This document shows, piece after piece, positions 54,983 to 63,516 of a stretch of 64,000 nt of DNA. The stretch spans positions 1,612,001-1,676,000 of the forward strand of contig NC_019964.1 in assembly GCF_000328525.1 (NCBI RefSeq), read 5' to 3'. The notes beneath the pieces were generated by a model, which saw nothing but the letters and a program-made list of their open reading frames with translations, did no database searches and was not told where the DNA came from. This stretch comes from Halovivax ruber XH-70 (lineage in GTDB: Archaea; Halobacteriota; Halobacteria; Halobacteriales; Natrialbaceae). Both the position numbers and the translations under genes were made by a program. Within the stretch, counting starts at the first letter, position 1, and every line of letters starts with the position of its first letter.

Positions 54983-55229
54983 GCTGGTCGATTTTCGCCC
55001 TCGGCAGAGTTCGGTCTCACCTCGATAGGTGACTGACCCACCAGTTGGTGACCGAACAGAGTGTCGGTCGCTCTCACTGTATCGCATCGATAGTCACGTC
55101 GTGACGGATCCCGGCCCGGTCCGCTCGCTGCTTCGGTTAGATCGGTGACTCGTCGAACGATGTGAGAACAAATCGGGAGTGAGTGAGTCGTGAGGCGGAC
55201 ACTCACCGGACCAGACATTAGTTGCATAG

Positions 55230-55266
55230 AAAAGTTTATGTATTAAACGTCCTGTTACGGGAGTGT
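55230..55266 (+). promoter_or_regulatory. Leaderless-type promoter of beta-helix gene 1
   Basis: AAAAGTTTATG at 55230-55240 precedes the ATG at 55267 by 26 bp and is followed by TGTTAC. The same element precedes the other two paralogues at nearly the same distance. TATA-to-ATG spacing fits a leaderless transcript, and no ribosome binding site is visible. Confidence 0.7.
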
Positions 55267-56196
55267 ATGACAGATTACCCCCGCTCTCACGAGTCCCCCA
55301 AACAGACCACCGACGCGAAATCACGACTTACCAGACGTAGTTTCGTGGGATCCGTCGCAGCCGGCGTAACCGCCGCCGCTACCGGTTTCGCCGGGGCAGC
55401 GGCCGCCGACGAAGGCGAGTACGAGACGGTTACCCTGGCGTCGGGAGAGCGGAAAACGGTCACTGTCGACGATGGAGAGACCCTGGAGAACGTCCTGTAC
55501 GACTGCACCGCGCCGGATACGCACGTGACGATCAGCGCGACGGGCACCGACTGGACGGTTCGAAATATTGGCGTCAAAGGCCGCGTCGACAGAAAGGAAG
55601 CCGTCTTCGGCGTCGCCGATACCGGCGGGAACACCTCCACGATCGAGAACGTCTACCTCGGCGATGGTGCCAGCGACGGTCACCGGATCGGCCTGGGTAT
55701 CTGGGTCGCGCCCGACCACTCGGGGCACCTCGACATCGACGGCGTGAACATCCAGGAGATGGGTGACAACTCGTTTTACTGCTCTGCGCCCGGGTCGAAG
55801 GGCGGCGGGACCGTCGACATTCGGAACAGTTACTCGGCGAACTCCTGGGTATCGCACTTCAGACTGGCCGAGGGGACGGTCGAGAACTGCGTCGCCGTGA
55901 ACGACGAGCAGCACAAAGACGGCCGTGGCGTCTGGGCGTGGTCGCCCGGCTCCGTCGAGGTCCGCGACTGTAACCTCGTCATGAACGGCCGCCACTACGC
56001 CGTCGCATCCGGGGCGAACGGCTCCGGGTCTACCGTCGAACTGTCGAATACGGCCTTCTCGACCGACTACCACGGCGGCCTCAACGAGGTCGACGGCGGG
56101 ACGATCGACGTCGTCGACGAAGCCGATCGGCGCCCCGAAGACGTCTGCCCCGAGTCTTGCCCCGAATCGCCGACCGAAGCCGCAGCTGGGCAGTAA
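55267..56196 (+). CDS. Tat-exported right-handed beta-helix protein, paralogue 1
   Basis: 309 residues. The Tat signal is LTRRSFVGSVAAGVTAAATG, ending AAAADE near residue 47. The rest is a parallel beta-helix, with strand repeats such as GNTSTIENVYLGDGAS, GHLDIDGVNIQEMG, TVDIRNSYSANSW and TVENCVAVNDEQH. The fold is that of pectate lyases, epimerases and related uronate-acting proteins. It is the most diverged of three paralogues here (others at 56485 and 60917). The activity is unknown; secreted folded, outside the cell. Confidence 0.85.
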   Translation: MTDYPRSHESPKQTTDAKSRLTRRSFVGSVAAGVTAAATGFAGAAAADEGEYETVTLASGERKTVTVDDGETLENVLYDCTAPDTHVTISATGTDWTVRNIGVKGRVDRKEAVFGVADTGGNTSTIENVYLGDGASDGHRIGLGIWVAPDHSGHLDIDGVNIQEMGDNSFYCSAPGSKGGGTVDIRNSYSANSWVSHFRLAEGTVENCVAVNDEQHKDGRGVWAWSPGSVEVRDCNLVMNGRHYAVASGANGSGSTVELSNTAFSTDYHGGLNEVDGGTIDVVDEADRRPEDVCPESCPESPTEAAAGQ

Positions 56197-56450
56197 TCGT
56201 CCGAACAGCGCTCCCCCAGCGTCCAGTCGGTCGCCGTATTTCGAGAAGTTCGCGTGTCTTCGCTGCTGGTACATCCTCTCCTTAGCCGACGGCACGAGGC
56301 GAATCCACGATAACAGGCGATTACTCACCACGTCCCGGCGTAATGTACATCTATTTCAGAAATAGAATCTTTCCTGGTTATCTAGCGAACATTTGCCACG
56401 GTTCACACACTATCGATTGACTTTCACGGATATTTATGGGACAGATACGG

Positions 56451-56484
56451 GAAAGTTTATGGTAGTATTGTCTCGTTACCAGCC
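56451..56484 (+). promoter_or_regulatory. Leaderless-type promoter of beta-helix gene 2
   Basis: GAAAGTTTATG at 56451-56461 ends 23 bp before the ATG, with TCGTTACC between them. The upstream ACAGATACGGG is also shared with paralogue 3, so the duplicated unit includes the promoter. Confidence 0.75.
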
Positions 56485-57498
56485 ATGGCACGTGAACGTC
56501 AGACCGAGAACGAGAAGTCGAGACGACCAGATTCCGAACCCGACCCGCTTGGCCGACGACGGTATCTGCAAGGAATCGGTGCCGCTGGCGCCGCTGTCGT
56601 CGGCATCGGTGCGACCGGTGTCGCGAGCGCGACCGAGTACGAAACGATCACCGTCGGCGCCGGTGACCACCGCGTCGTGAGTCTCGGGGCTGGCGAGACG
56701 TTCGAGAACACGGTGATCGACGTCACGGCCGACGGGGCATCGGCGACGATCGACGCACACGCATCGAACACGACGATCCGCAACGTCGGGTTCGAGGGAC
56801 GGATGGACAGCCCGCCGACGGGGATAATGGGCGTGACCGAACCCGGAAGTGGCACGTCGACGGTCGAGAACGTCTACCTCGGCGACGGTGCGAGTACTGG
56901 CCACCGGCACGGCCTCGGACTCTGGGTCGCGCCCGAGCACTCCGGCCACCTCGTCATCGACGGCGTCAATATCCAGGAGATGGGCGACAACTCGTTCTAC
57001 TGCTCCGCACCGGGTGGAAACGGGACCGTCGAACTCCGAAACTGCTACTCGGCGAACTCCTGGGTGGCTCACTACCGTCTCGCGAAGGGCACCGTCGAGA
57101 ACTGTGTCGCGCTCAACGACGAGCGCCACGAGGACGGTCGCGGTATCTGGGCCTGGGCGCCCGGCACCGTCGAAGTCCGCGACTGTGACCTCGCGATGAA
57201 CGGCCGCCACTACGCCATCGCCGCCGGCGCGAACGGGGCGTCCACGACCGTCGAGGGAACCAATGTCCGGTTCGACACCGGTTTCCACGGCGGGTTGAAG
57301 CAGGCGAACGGCTCGACGATCTCGATAGACGGCGAGACCGACGACCCCGACGGGAGTCGAATCCCAGCTGGTTGCCCGACAAGTGCCGCCGAAGCGGCGT
57401 CTGGGCAGACAGCACAGGAAAACGAATTGGTCACGAGCGATACCGACGAGTCGAACACCGACTGCTGGCTGTCCGACTGGGAGTTCTGGACCGTCTAA
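56485..57498 (+). CDS. Tat-exported right-handed beta-helix protein, paralogue 2
   Basis: 337 residues. An acidic N-terminus, then the Tat signal RRRYLQGIGAAGAAVVGIG. The beta-helix core (about 55-285) contains GRMDSPPTGIMG, STGHRHGLGLWV, NSFYCSAPGG, NSWVAHYRLAKGTVENC and MNGRHYAIAAGANG. The core is nearly identical to paralogue 3 at both protein and DNA level, which implies recent duplication or gene conversion. A short Cys-containing C-terminal tail (about 310-337) differs from the others. Conserved His, Asp and Arg residues in the loops are candidate catalytic or metal ligands. Confidence 0.87.
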   Translation: MARERQTENEKSRRPDSEPDPLGRRRYLQGIGAAGAAVVGIGATGVASATEYETITVGAGDHRVVSLGAGETFENTVIDVTADGASATIDAHASNTTIRNVGFEGRMDSPPTGIMGVTEPGSGTSTVENVYLGDGASTGHRHGLGLWVAPEHSGHLVIDGVNIQEMGDNSFYCSAPGGNGTVELRNCYSANSWVAHYRLAKGTVENCVALNDERHEDGRGIWAWAPGTVEVRDCDLAMNGRHYAIAAGANGASTTVEGTNVRFDTGFHGGLKQANGSTISIDGETDDPDGSRIPAGCPTSAAEAASGQTAQENELVTSDTDESNTDCWLSDWEFWTV

Positions 57499-57562
57499 CC
57501 CTTTCCTTCGCTGGGTCACCGGTAACCGGGTGAACGCCAGCCGGCGCTGTCGCGTCCGGCCG

Positions 57563-59029
57563 TCACCTGAGCAGACCGATCGTCTCCTGAACGTCCATCA
57601 GGCCGCTGGCGACTGCCAGCGCCATCCAGACACAAACACCGAGTCCGACGACGCCGACGAGCCCGATCACGGTGGAGATGAACGGACGCATCGACACGAC
57701 GGCGAGTCCCATCCCGACCGAAATACCACCGACGAGCACCAATCGTCGTCCGAGACGAGCGAAATCGAGCGAAAGTTCGCGGTGCATCACGTAGACGGAG
57801 ACAGCCGTGTACGCACCGAACGTGACGACCGTGGCCGCGGCAGCGCCGACGACGCCGTAAATCGGGATCAGCACCACGTTCAAGAGCACGTTCGCGATCG
57901 AAGTGGTGCCCTTCGCGATCGCCCGGTGTTTCGCGCGGCCCAGATAGTCCAGTCCGTTCGTCGTGACGCTGGTTATCGCCTGGAAGACGACGTAGATCCC
58001 GAGCACCTGCAACACGGGGACGGCGCCGAGATACGCCGAGCCGAACACCATCCTGACGGCCGGTTCGGCGATCACGATCAAGCCGACGGCCGCGGGAACG
58101 TACAGCAGTAACACGACCTCGACGGTGGACTCGTAGATTCGGGCGGCGTGATCGAGTGCGTCGTTCGCCTTTTGCTCGCCGTAGGTCGGAGAGACGGAGA
58201 AGCCGAGTGAGCCGGCGGGGACCAGGACGAACTCGGTGATTTGCTTGCTCAGGACGTAGTAACTCACCGCCAGGGGATTGAGGAGTGCGCCGACGAGTAC
58301 CGTGTCGATCCGCTTGTCCAGCACGTTCGCGCTGTGTGAGGCGGTCAGGGGAACGCTATACGCGAGAATGCTGTTCCGAAGGGCTCGACTGCCGCCAGTG
58401 TCTTCGAACGAGCGGTAGAGACGCCCGAACAGGTAACCGAGCCCGACGGCAGCGCCGAGGAAGGCGCCTGCCACGTAGCCGAGGAGCGCACCGGCGACCC
58501 CAAATCCAAGCCCCGTCAGGATCACCACCGCGACGAGGCGCGAGAGATTGTTCGTGAGTTTCACCACGGCGCTCAGTTCGAGCCGATTGAACCCCTGGAA
58601 GAGAATCTCGGCGTAGGCGGCGAGCGACTGCACTGCCAGGTAACAGGCGCCGAGACCCAGAACTCCGGCGACCGCTGGTGTGCCGAGAAGGGAAGCGACG
58701 ACGTCTGCACCGAGGACGAGTCCCCCGGCGACGACGATAATCAGGAGCAGTTTGTACCGCAACGACGAGCGAACGACGAACGGGACGGACCCCGGATCAG
58801 TCTCCTTGCGCTCTGCGACGTACCTGGCAGCCGACCGGGAGAGGCCGAGATCCGCCACCAACTGGGCGACGCCGACGACGGCGAGGACGAAGAACAGCTG
58901 TCCGTACTCCGACGGGGAAAGCAATACGCGCGCGAGTAGCACCATGAGGAGCCCGTTCGCCAACGCATCGACCACTCGTGCGGCGAGCGTCGCCTTGAAT
59001 CCCCGAACGATCCGGTCAGTGACCGACAT
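57563..59029 (-). CDS. Polysaccharide/oligosaccharide flippase (Wzx/AglR-like, MOP superfamily)
   Basis: 488 residues with about 14 transmembrane helices. The start FKATLAARVVDALANGLLMV, the motif DLGLSRSAARYVAERK and FGVAGALLGYVAG are typical of the polysaccharide transporter branch. It would move a lipid-linked glycan to the outer face of the membrane for polymerisation or transfer to protein. It lies between paralogues 2 and 3 of the beta-helix genes on the opposite strand. Confidence 0.9.
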   Translation of the reverse strand: MSVTDRIVRGFKATLAARVVDALANGLLMVLLARVLLSPSEYGQLFFVLAVVGVAQLVADLGLSRSAARYVAERKETDPGSVPFVVRSSLRYKLLLIIVVAGGLVLGADVVASLLGTPAVAGVLGLGACYLAVQSLAAYAEILFQGFNRLELSAVVKLTNNLSRLVAVVILTGLGFGVAGALLGYVAGAFLGAAVGLGYLFGRLYRSFEDTGGSRALRNSILAYSVPLTASHSANVLDKRIDTVLVGALLNPLAVSYYVLSKQITEFVLVPAGSLGFSVSPTYGEQKANDALDHAARIYESTVEVVLLLYVPAAVGLIVIAEPAVRMVFGSAYLGAVPVLQVLGIYVVFQAITSVTTNGLDYLGRAKHRAIAKGTTSIANVLLNVVLIPIYGVVGAAAATVVTFGAYTAVSVYVMHRELSLDFARLGRRLVLVGGISVGMGLAVVSMRPFISTVIGLVGVVGLGVCVWMALAVASGLMDVQETIGLLR

Positions 59030-59422
59030 CTATCGAAGCGGTGACCGACGTCGCCACGCTCGGATCGCCGGCTGTACAACGGGGGGTGACGGGAACGGAG
59101 CGATACGGCCGCCCGCAGGTCCCGTCACACCACGTCGCCGAGCGGAGCTATCTCGCCACCGATCGAAACTGGCTCTCATCGAGTAAACCGACCAGATCCG
59201 GTCCATTTGTTATCGCAGTCGTACCCGATTGCCGCAGGGATACCGGAGTGGCTGCTGGTCGCCTGGATCGCGGAATAGTCGCTGGTCGTCGGATACTGAC
59301 GCAGTTACTTGGCGCCAATATTTCGGCGGACACGGTGGAGAAACTGCCACACGCCGGAGAACTCATCGGATACAGAGACACAGGTCGCGGCTAACAATTC
59401 ACGCCCACACGGAGGCCGGTGT
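59030..59422. other. 393-bp divergent region, flippase / glycosyltransferase
   Basis: No gene is supported. A minus-strand TAACAAA (59206-59212) lies 176 bp before the flippase ATG. A plus-strand TAACAAT (59392-59398) ends 24 bp before the glycosyltransferase ATG at 59423, in the position of a TATA box for a leaderless transcript. Confidence 0.5.
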
Positions 59423-60616
59423 ATGCGTATCGGGTTCTTCCACGACGGCGCTGGAACCCGCCAGGCTGGCGGGATCGCCGTCTATACCCGCCGGATGGCA
59501 ATCGAACTTGCCAGGCTGTGTGACGTAACGGTCTGTACCACGGCCGGGCCGGCGACCGCACCGCTTTCGGACGCTGGGGTCGACATCGTCGAACTCCCAC
59601 CAGTCGACTCGACGGTGGCGTCGTCGGCCGCCGCCATCCTCCCGCTTGGCCCGCAGGACGTCTCCAAACTCCGAATGGTCGCGAGTGCACACCGCAGCGG
59701 CGTGCTCGATCGACTCGAACGCCAGGTCGACGTGCTGGTTACGTTCCAGGCGCTGGACGACGTCATCCTGTCCCGGCTCGTCGACGTGCCCACGGTTCGT
59801 GGGTTCCACAGTGACTTCACTCAGGGCATCGGGAGTGCGATCTGGGAACGGTTCACCAAGACGACGACGCACGTGGCGAACTCGGCCTTCCTCGCCGAAC
59901 GCGTCGCGACCGAGTTCGGCTGCGACGTCGACGCCATCATCCACCCGGGCGTCGACCCCGACCACTTCAATCCGGACAGACGCCCCGCATTCCGTCGCGA
60001 CAGGGCGACGCTCCTGTTCGTGGGTCGACTGGTCGAACCAAAGGGAATCTACGATCTCGTCGACGCTGTCGCGCACGTCGAACGTCCACTCGAACTCTGC
60101 GTGGTCGGGGCCGGTGAGGCGGACGCCGTTCGACGATACGCCAGACGACGTGGCGTCGACGCCGCGGTACAGCTGGAGGGGGAGTTGCCACACGATCGGC
60201 TTCCTGGCTACTACGCGGCGGCAGACGTATTCTGCCTGCCGACTCACGCCGAGAGTTTCGGCATGGCCAATCTCGAGGCGATGGCCTGTGGCACCCCCGT
60301 CGTCACGACCACCGTCGGTGGCATCGAGACGTACTTCAGAGCGGGGACCGACGGAATCGCAGTCTCCCCGGGAGCGCCCAGCGAACTCGCCGACGCGATC
60401 GACACGCTCCTCGGCGACGACGACCGGCGCCAATCCGCCGCAATCCACGGGCGACGGCGTGCTCGCGAATTCGCGTGGCGTCGACAGGCCGAGCACTTCG
60501 CAGTGTTCTGTCGTGAGCTCTGCGACGGCGACCGCGAACCTGCCGCTGCTGACGAACGGCGTCCGAAGCGAGCGGGGACCGAGCCAGTGGCGACGGTCCC
60601 TGGCTCACAGGACTGA
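59423..60616 (+). CDS. GT-B fold glycosyltransferase family 4
   Basis: 397 residues. MRIGFFHDGAGTRQAGGIAVY, IIHPGVDPDHFNPDR, LFVGRLVEPKGIYDLVDAV and the EX7E block AESFGMANLEAMACGTP identify the family. A 40-residue charged C-terminal tail is not conserved-looking. It transfers a sugar from a nucleotide donor in assembly of the glycan. The ATG at 59423 is chosen because the family N-terminus starts there and a promoter-like element lies at the right distance. Confidence 0.92.
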   Translation: MRIGFFHDGAGTRQAGGIAVYTRRMAIELARLCDVTVCTTAGPATAPLSDAGVDIVELPPVDSTVASSAAAILPLGPQDVSKLRMVASAHRSGVLDRLERQVDVLVTFQALDDVILSRLVDVPTVRGFHSDFTQGIGSAIWERFTKTTTHVANSAFLAERVATEFGCDVDAIIHPGVDPDHFNPDRRPAFRRDRATLLFVGRLVEPKGIYDLVDAVAHVERPLELCVVGAGEADAVRRYARRRGVDAAVQLEGELPHDRLPGYYAAADVFCLPTHAESFGMANLEAMACGTPVVTTTVGGIETYFRAGTDGIAVSPGAPSELADAIDTLLGDDDRRQSAAIHGRRRAREFAWRRQAEHFAVFCRELCDGDREPAAADERRPKRAGTEPVATVPGSQD

Positions 60617-60881
60617 CCGAGGCGCGTTCGATTCGCACGGCGGTGATTTCTCCACCTCCGTAACACCGCCAGTATACGGAACTGTACCGTGACGAGCCTC
60701 GCTTCGGACCGGTAGGCCTTTTCTCGAATCTGGGAGTCGAACCAGTCTCGCTCCCGATAAATACCAGCGCGTGCGCTGCAGCCAGTGGAGTCCACTCTGG
60801 CGGCGACATCGGCTCAATGCGCGGTCCGATGAACAGTCAGGATACCGTGAGACTCACGGTATTTTACAGACACAGATACGA

Positions 60882-60916
60882 GAAAGTTTATGCCGGTATC
60901 CTTTCGTTACCCGGCT
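60882..60916 (+). promoter_or_regulatory. Leaderless-type promoter of beta-helix gene 3
   Basis: GAAAGTTTATG at 60882-60892 ends 24 bp before the ATG at 60917, followed by TTCGTTACCC. Upstream ACAGATACGAG matches the paralogue 2 promoter. The rest of the 300-bp spacer 60617-60916 shows nothing. Confidence 0.75.
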
Positions 60917-62443
60917 ATGGCACGCGAACCTCCGGAATTCGACGATGAGCAAGCGAACGCTGAAGCGGAGACGGCCGAATCGCCCGCTGGTAACACCGGC
61001 TTACTCCATCGCAGATCCTATCTGCAACTCGCAGGGGCCGCCGTCGGCGGGGCTGCGATCGCCAGCGCAGCCGGTCGCGCGAACGCCGCATCGTACGATG
61101 TCGTCGAGGTCGACGCCGGCTCGCACGAGGTCCTCCGCGTCGGCGCGGGCGAGACACTGGAAAACGTCCTCATCGACGTCACGGCCGACGGGGCATCGGC
61201 GACGATCGATTGTCACGCCCCCAATACGACGGTTCGCAACGTCGGATTCGAGGGTCGGATGGACAGCCCGCCGACGGGAATTATTGGGGCGTCCGACACC
61301 GGTGGCGGAACGTCGGTTATCGAGAACGTCTACCTCGGCGACGGCGCGAGCGCGGGACACCGCCACGGGCTGGGACTGTGGGTATCGCCCGAACACTCCG
61401 GCCACCTCGTTATCGACCGGGTGAACATCCAGGAGATGGGCGACAACTCGTTCTACTGCTCCGCACCGGGCAACAGCGGCACGGTCGAACTGCGAAACTG
61501 CTACTCGGCGAACTCCTGGGTGGCTCACTACCGCCTCGCGAAGGGCACCGTCGAGAACTGCGTCGCGCTCAACGACGAGCGCCACGAGGACGGTCGTGGT
61601 ATCTGGGCCTGGGCACCCGGCACTGTCGAGGTTCGTGACTGCGATCTCGACATGAACGGTCGGCACTATGCCATCGCCGCCGGCGCGAACGGCAGCGGGA
61701 CTCACGTCGCGGTGTCCGACACGCAGTACAGTACGGCGTTCCACGGTGGGATCCGCGAGGCCAACGGGTCCACCGTCGACCTGCAGCAAGGGAACGGAAC
61801 GAATCCCGACGGGAGTCGAATTCCGGACGGGTGCCCCACTAGCGCCAGGGAAGCGGCCGCCGGTGGCCGAACGCAAGTACAGGCGACGAATCGGATCGAG
61901 TTGAGCGGCCAGTTCAGCTACCGGATCGAGGTCGACGGCGAGATCGAACCCGCCGCCGCCCACGCACAGTGGCTCACCGAAGGCGACGCCTACGGCGACG
62001 ACTGGGCGGAGTGGTGGCTCTCCGGGTCCGACGAGGCACGCACCGTCTGGGAGTACACCGGGGACATCACCTCGCTGGAGGTGACCGAGTACGACGGCAC
62101 CACGAGCGTTCGGACACTGGCGGTGAACGGCGACGAACTCGACCACGACAGGTACGTCACGCCGAGTTCACACACTCTCTCACTCGCTGGCCAGTTCAGC
62201 TACCGGATCGAGGTCGACGGCGAGATCGAACCGGCACCCGCCCACGCACAGTGGCTCACCGAGGGTGAGGCCTACGGCGACGACTGGGCGGAGTGGTGGC
62301 TCTCTGGATCCGACGAAGCACGCACCGTCTGGGAGTACACCGGTGACATCACCTCGCTGGACATCAGTCCACACCGGGACCGGACCGAAGTCCGAACGTT
62401 CGCCATCGACGGCGAATCCGTCGATCCCGAGCGCTTCGAGTAG
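60917..62443 (+). CDS. Tat-exported beta-helix protein, paralogue 3, with duplicated C-terminal domain
   Basis: 508 residues. The Tat signal begins at LLHRRSYLQLAGAAVGGAA. The beta-helix core (about 70-315) is nearly the same as paralogue 2 (GRMDSPPTGIIG, AGHRHGLGLWV, NSFYCSAPGN). Two C-terminal repeats of about 94 residues follow, each opening GQFSYRIEVDGEIEP and containing WAEWWLSGSDEARTVWEYTG. These look like small beta-sandwich modules, possibly carbohydrate-binding. ATG at 60917 by comparison with paralogue 2. A secreted polysaccharide-acting or -binding protein is the best guess. Confidence 0.87.
   Translation: MAREPPEFDDEQANAEAETAESPAGNTGLLHRRSYLQLAGAAVGGAAIASAAGRANAASYDVVEVDAGSHEVLRVGAGETLENVLIDVTADGASATIDCHAPNTTVRNVGFEGRMDSPPTGIIGASDTGGGTSVIENVYLGDGASAGHRHGLGLWVSPEHSGHLVIDRVNIQEMGDNSFYCSAPGNSGTVELRNCYSANSWVAHYRLAKGTVENCVALNDERHEDGRGIWAWAPGTVEVRDCDLDMNGRHYAIAAGANGSGTHVAVSDTQYSTAFHGGIREANGSTVDLQQGNGTNPDGSRIPDGCPTSAREAAAGGRTQVQATNRIELSGQFSYRIEVDGEIEPAAAHAQWLTEGDAYGDDWAEWWLSGSDEARTVWEYTGDITSLEVTEYDGTTSVRTLAVNGDELDHDRYVTPSSHTLSLAGQFSYRIEVDGEIEPAPAHAQWLTEGEAYGDDWAEWWLSGSDEARTVWEYTGDITSLDISPHRDRTEVRTFAIDGESVDPERFE
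61907..62361 (+). repeat. Intragenic tandem duplication of the C-terminal domain
   Basis: Copies at 61907-62079 and 62189-62361 (173 bp each, period 282 bp, that is 94 codons) are almost identical in DNA as well as protein. This points to recent duplication or homogenisation. Confidence 0.9.
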
Positions 62444-62622
62444 TCACTCGGAAAGTCCTCGACAGCGTCTTCGCTTCGGCCGAAAAATCGGCGTCACCGA
62501 TCACGAGCGGAATCGGCTCCCGCACCGGAACAGCAAGCTGGCACGCGAACTGGACCGGACCGATACCGTCGACGGGAGCCAGTTGCACGTAGGGTATCAG
62601 TGGACAAAAAGGTCCCGTCGGT

Positions 62623-62699
62623 CGGACTCGACAGATGGTAGGACCAGTCGCAAGCGGACTCGACAGGTGGAAGAGACAGTCGTGAGCGGACTCACTCGA
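62623..62699. repeat. 32-bp imperfect tandem repeat, 2.4 copies
   Basis: Units start at 62623, 62655 and 62687, each opening CGGACTC; the first two continue GACAG-R-TGG and match at about 24 of 32 positions. The third, partial unit overlaps the stop codon of the DUF7344 gene. It lies in the 248-bp spacer after beta-helix gene 3. Confidence 0.7.
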
Positions 62700-63288
62700 T
62701 GCGGGAAAGTTTGCCGTCGACGTGGCGCTGCAACCGCTGGTTGACGACGACGTGAAGTGCGGTGAGACAGCAGAACGCCCCGACGATCAGCGCAGAGAGC
62801 AGTGTCATGGAGATGGCGCCGACGAGCGGCAACTCGAGGAAGCCGGCGAGTAACACGACGAGCCCGACGACGCTCAGTACCGCGTACCACCGATCCCACC
62901 GGTCGTGTTTGTGTGACTCCGTATCGAGATACATCACCAGCAGATCCGCGTTGTCCGATAGTTCGATCAGCCCGCGATCCTGATCGTACTCGATGATACC
63001 GGCGTCGTCCATCTTCGGCAGGTGCGTCTGATAGAGGGCGACGTAAACGCGCTTTCGCTGGTCGGAGTTGAGCTGATTGACCGTCGTGTCGTTCTCCCAG
63101 GCGGCAATCTGTTCGGCCAGTTCCGAGAGCGTGACGGTCTCGTCACAGTCCAGGAGGTAGGTCAACACTTCCCGTCGGCGTCGGTTCTTCAGCAGTTCGA
63201 AAATGACGTCTTTCGAGAGGCCGTCGGCACTCGTATCTTCGGTAACCGACGTGATTTCCTCCGGCAACGATGTATCGACGGACGACAT
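62692..63288 (-). CDS. DUF7344-type winged-helix protein with two C-terminal helices
   Basis: 198 residues from ATG at 63288. wHTH: IFELLKNRRRREVLTYLLDC, LAEQIAAWENDTTVNQLNSD and KRVYVALYQTHLPKMDDAG. Two helices at about residues 137-180 precede a basic C-terminus. It closely parallels the 41619-42137 protein, and the two flank the glycan locus, suggesting local regulators. Upstream there is a near-perfect inverted repeat (63460-63484). Confidence 0.85.
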   Translation of the reverse strand: MSSVDTSLPEEITSVTEDTSADGLSKDVIFELLKNRRRREVLTYLLDCDETVTLSELAEQIAAWENDTTVNQLNSDQRKRVYVALYQTHLPKMDDAGIIEYDQDRGLIELSDNADLLVMYLDTESHKHDRWDRWYAVLSVVGLVVLLAGFLELPLVGAISMTLLSALIVGAFCCLTALHVVVNQRLQRHVDGKLSRIE

Positions 63289-63459
63289 TACCTCCGACCC
63301 TCGTCTCGATGGCGGTCGTACTCGTTCGATGCTGTCGGTCCGGGGTCGGCCGGGGCAGAATAGCTGCACGTGTTGCTCGTCGATTCCCTCGGGCTACCGA
63401 TCAGATTCACGTATGACACACCAACTGGTATCCCAACGGTGACACTCTTAAACACCCCC

Positions 63460-63484
63460 ACGTTTTGCACCGTCTGCAAACGTC
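63460..63484. promoter_or_regulatory. Inverted repeat upstream of DUF7344 gene
   Basis: CGTTTTGCA and TGCAAACG flank CCGTC, matching except for one extra base in the left arm. It lies 172 bp upstream of the ATG, next to a minus-strand TATA-like GTTTAAGA (about 63447-63454). Possible regulator site. Confidence 0.35.
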
Positions 63485-63516
63485 TATGGCCCGATTGATC
63501 GCGATCGATCGGGGTG

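Noticed and set aside
55321-57519. Two long minus-strand ORFs opposite the beta-helix genes, similar to each other
   Set aside because: Their mutual similarity simply reflects the paralogous genes on the plus strand, which have Tat signals and promoters.
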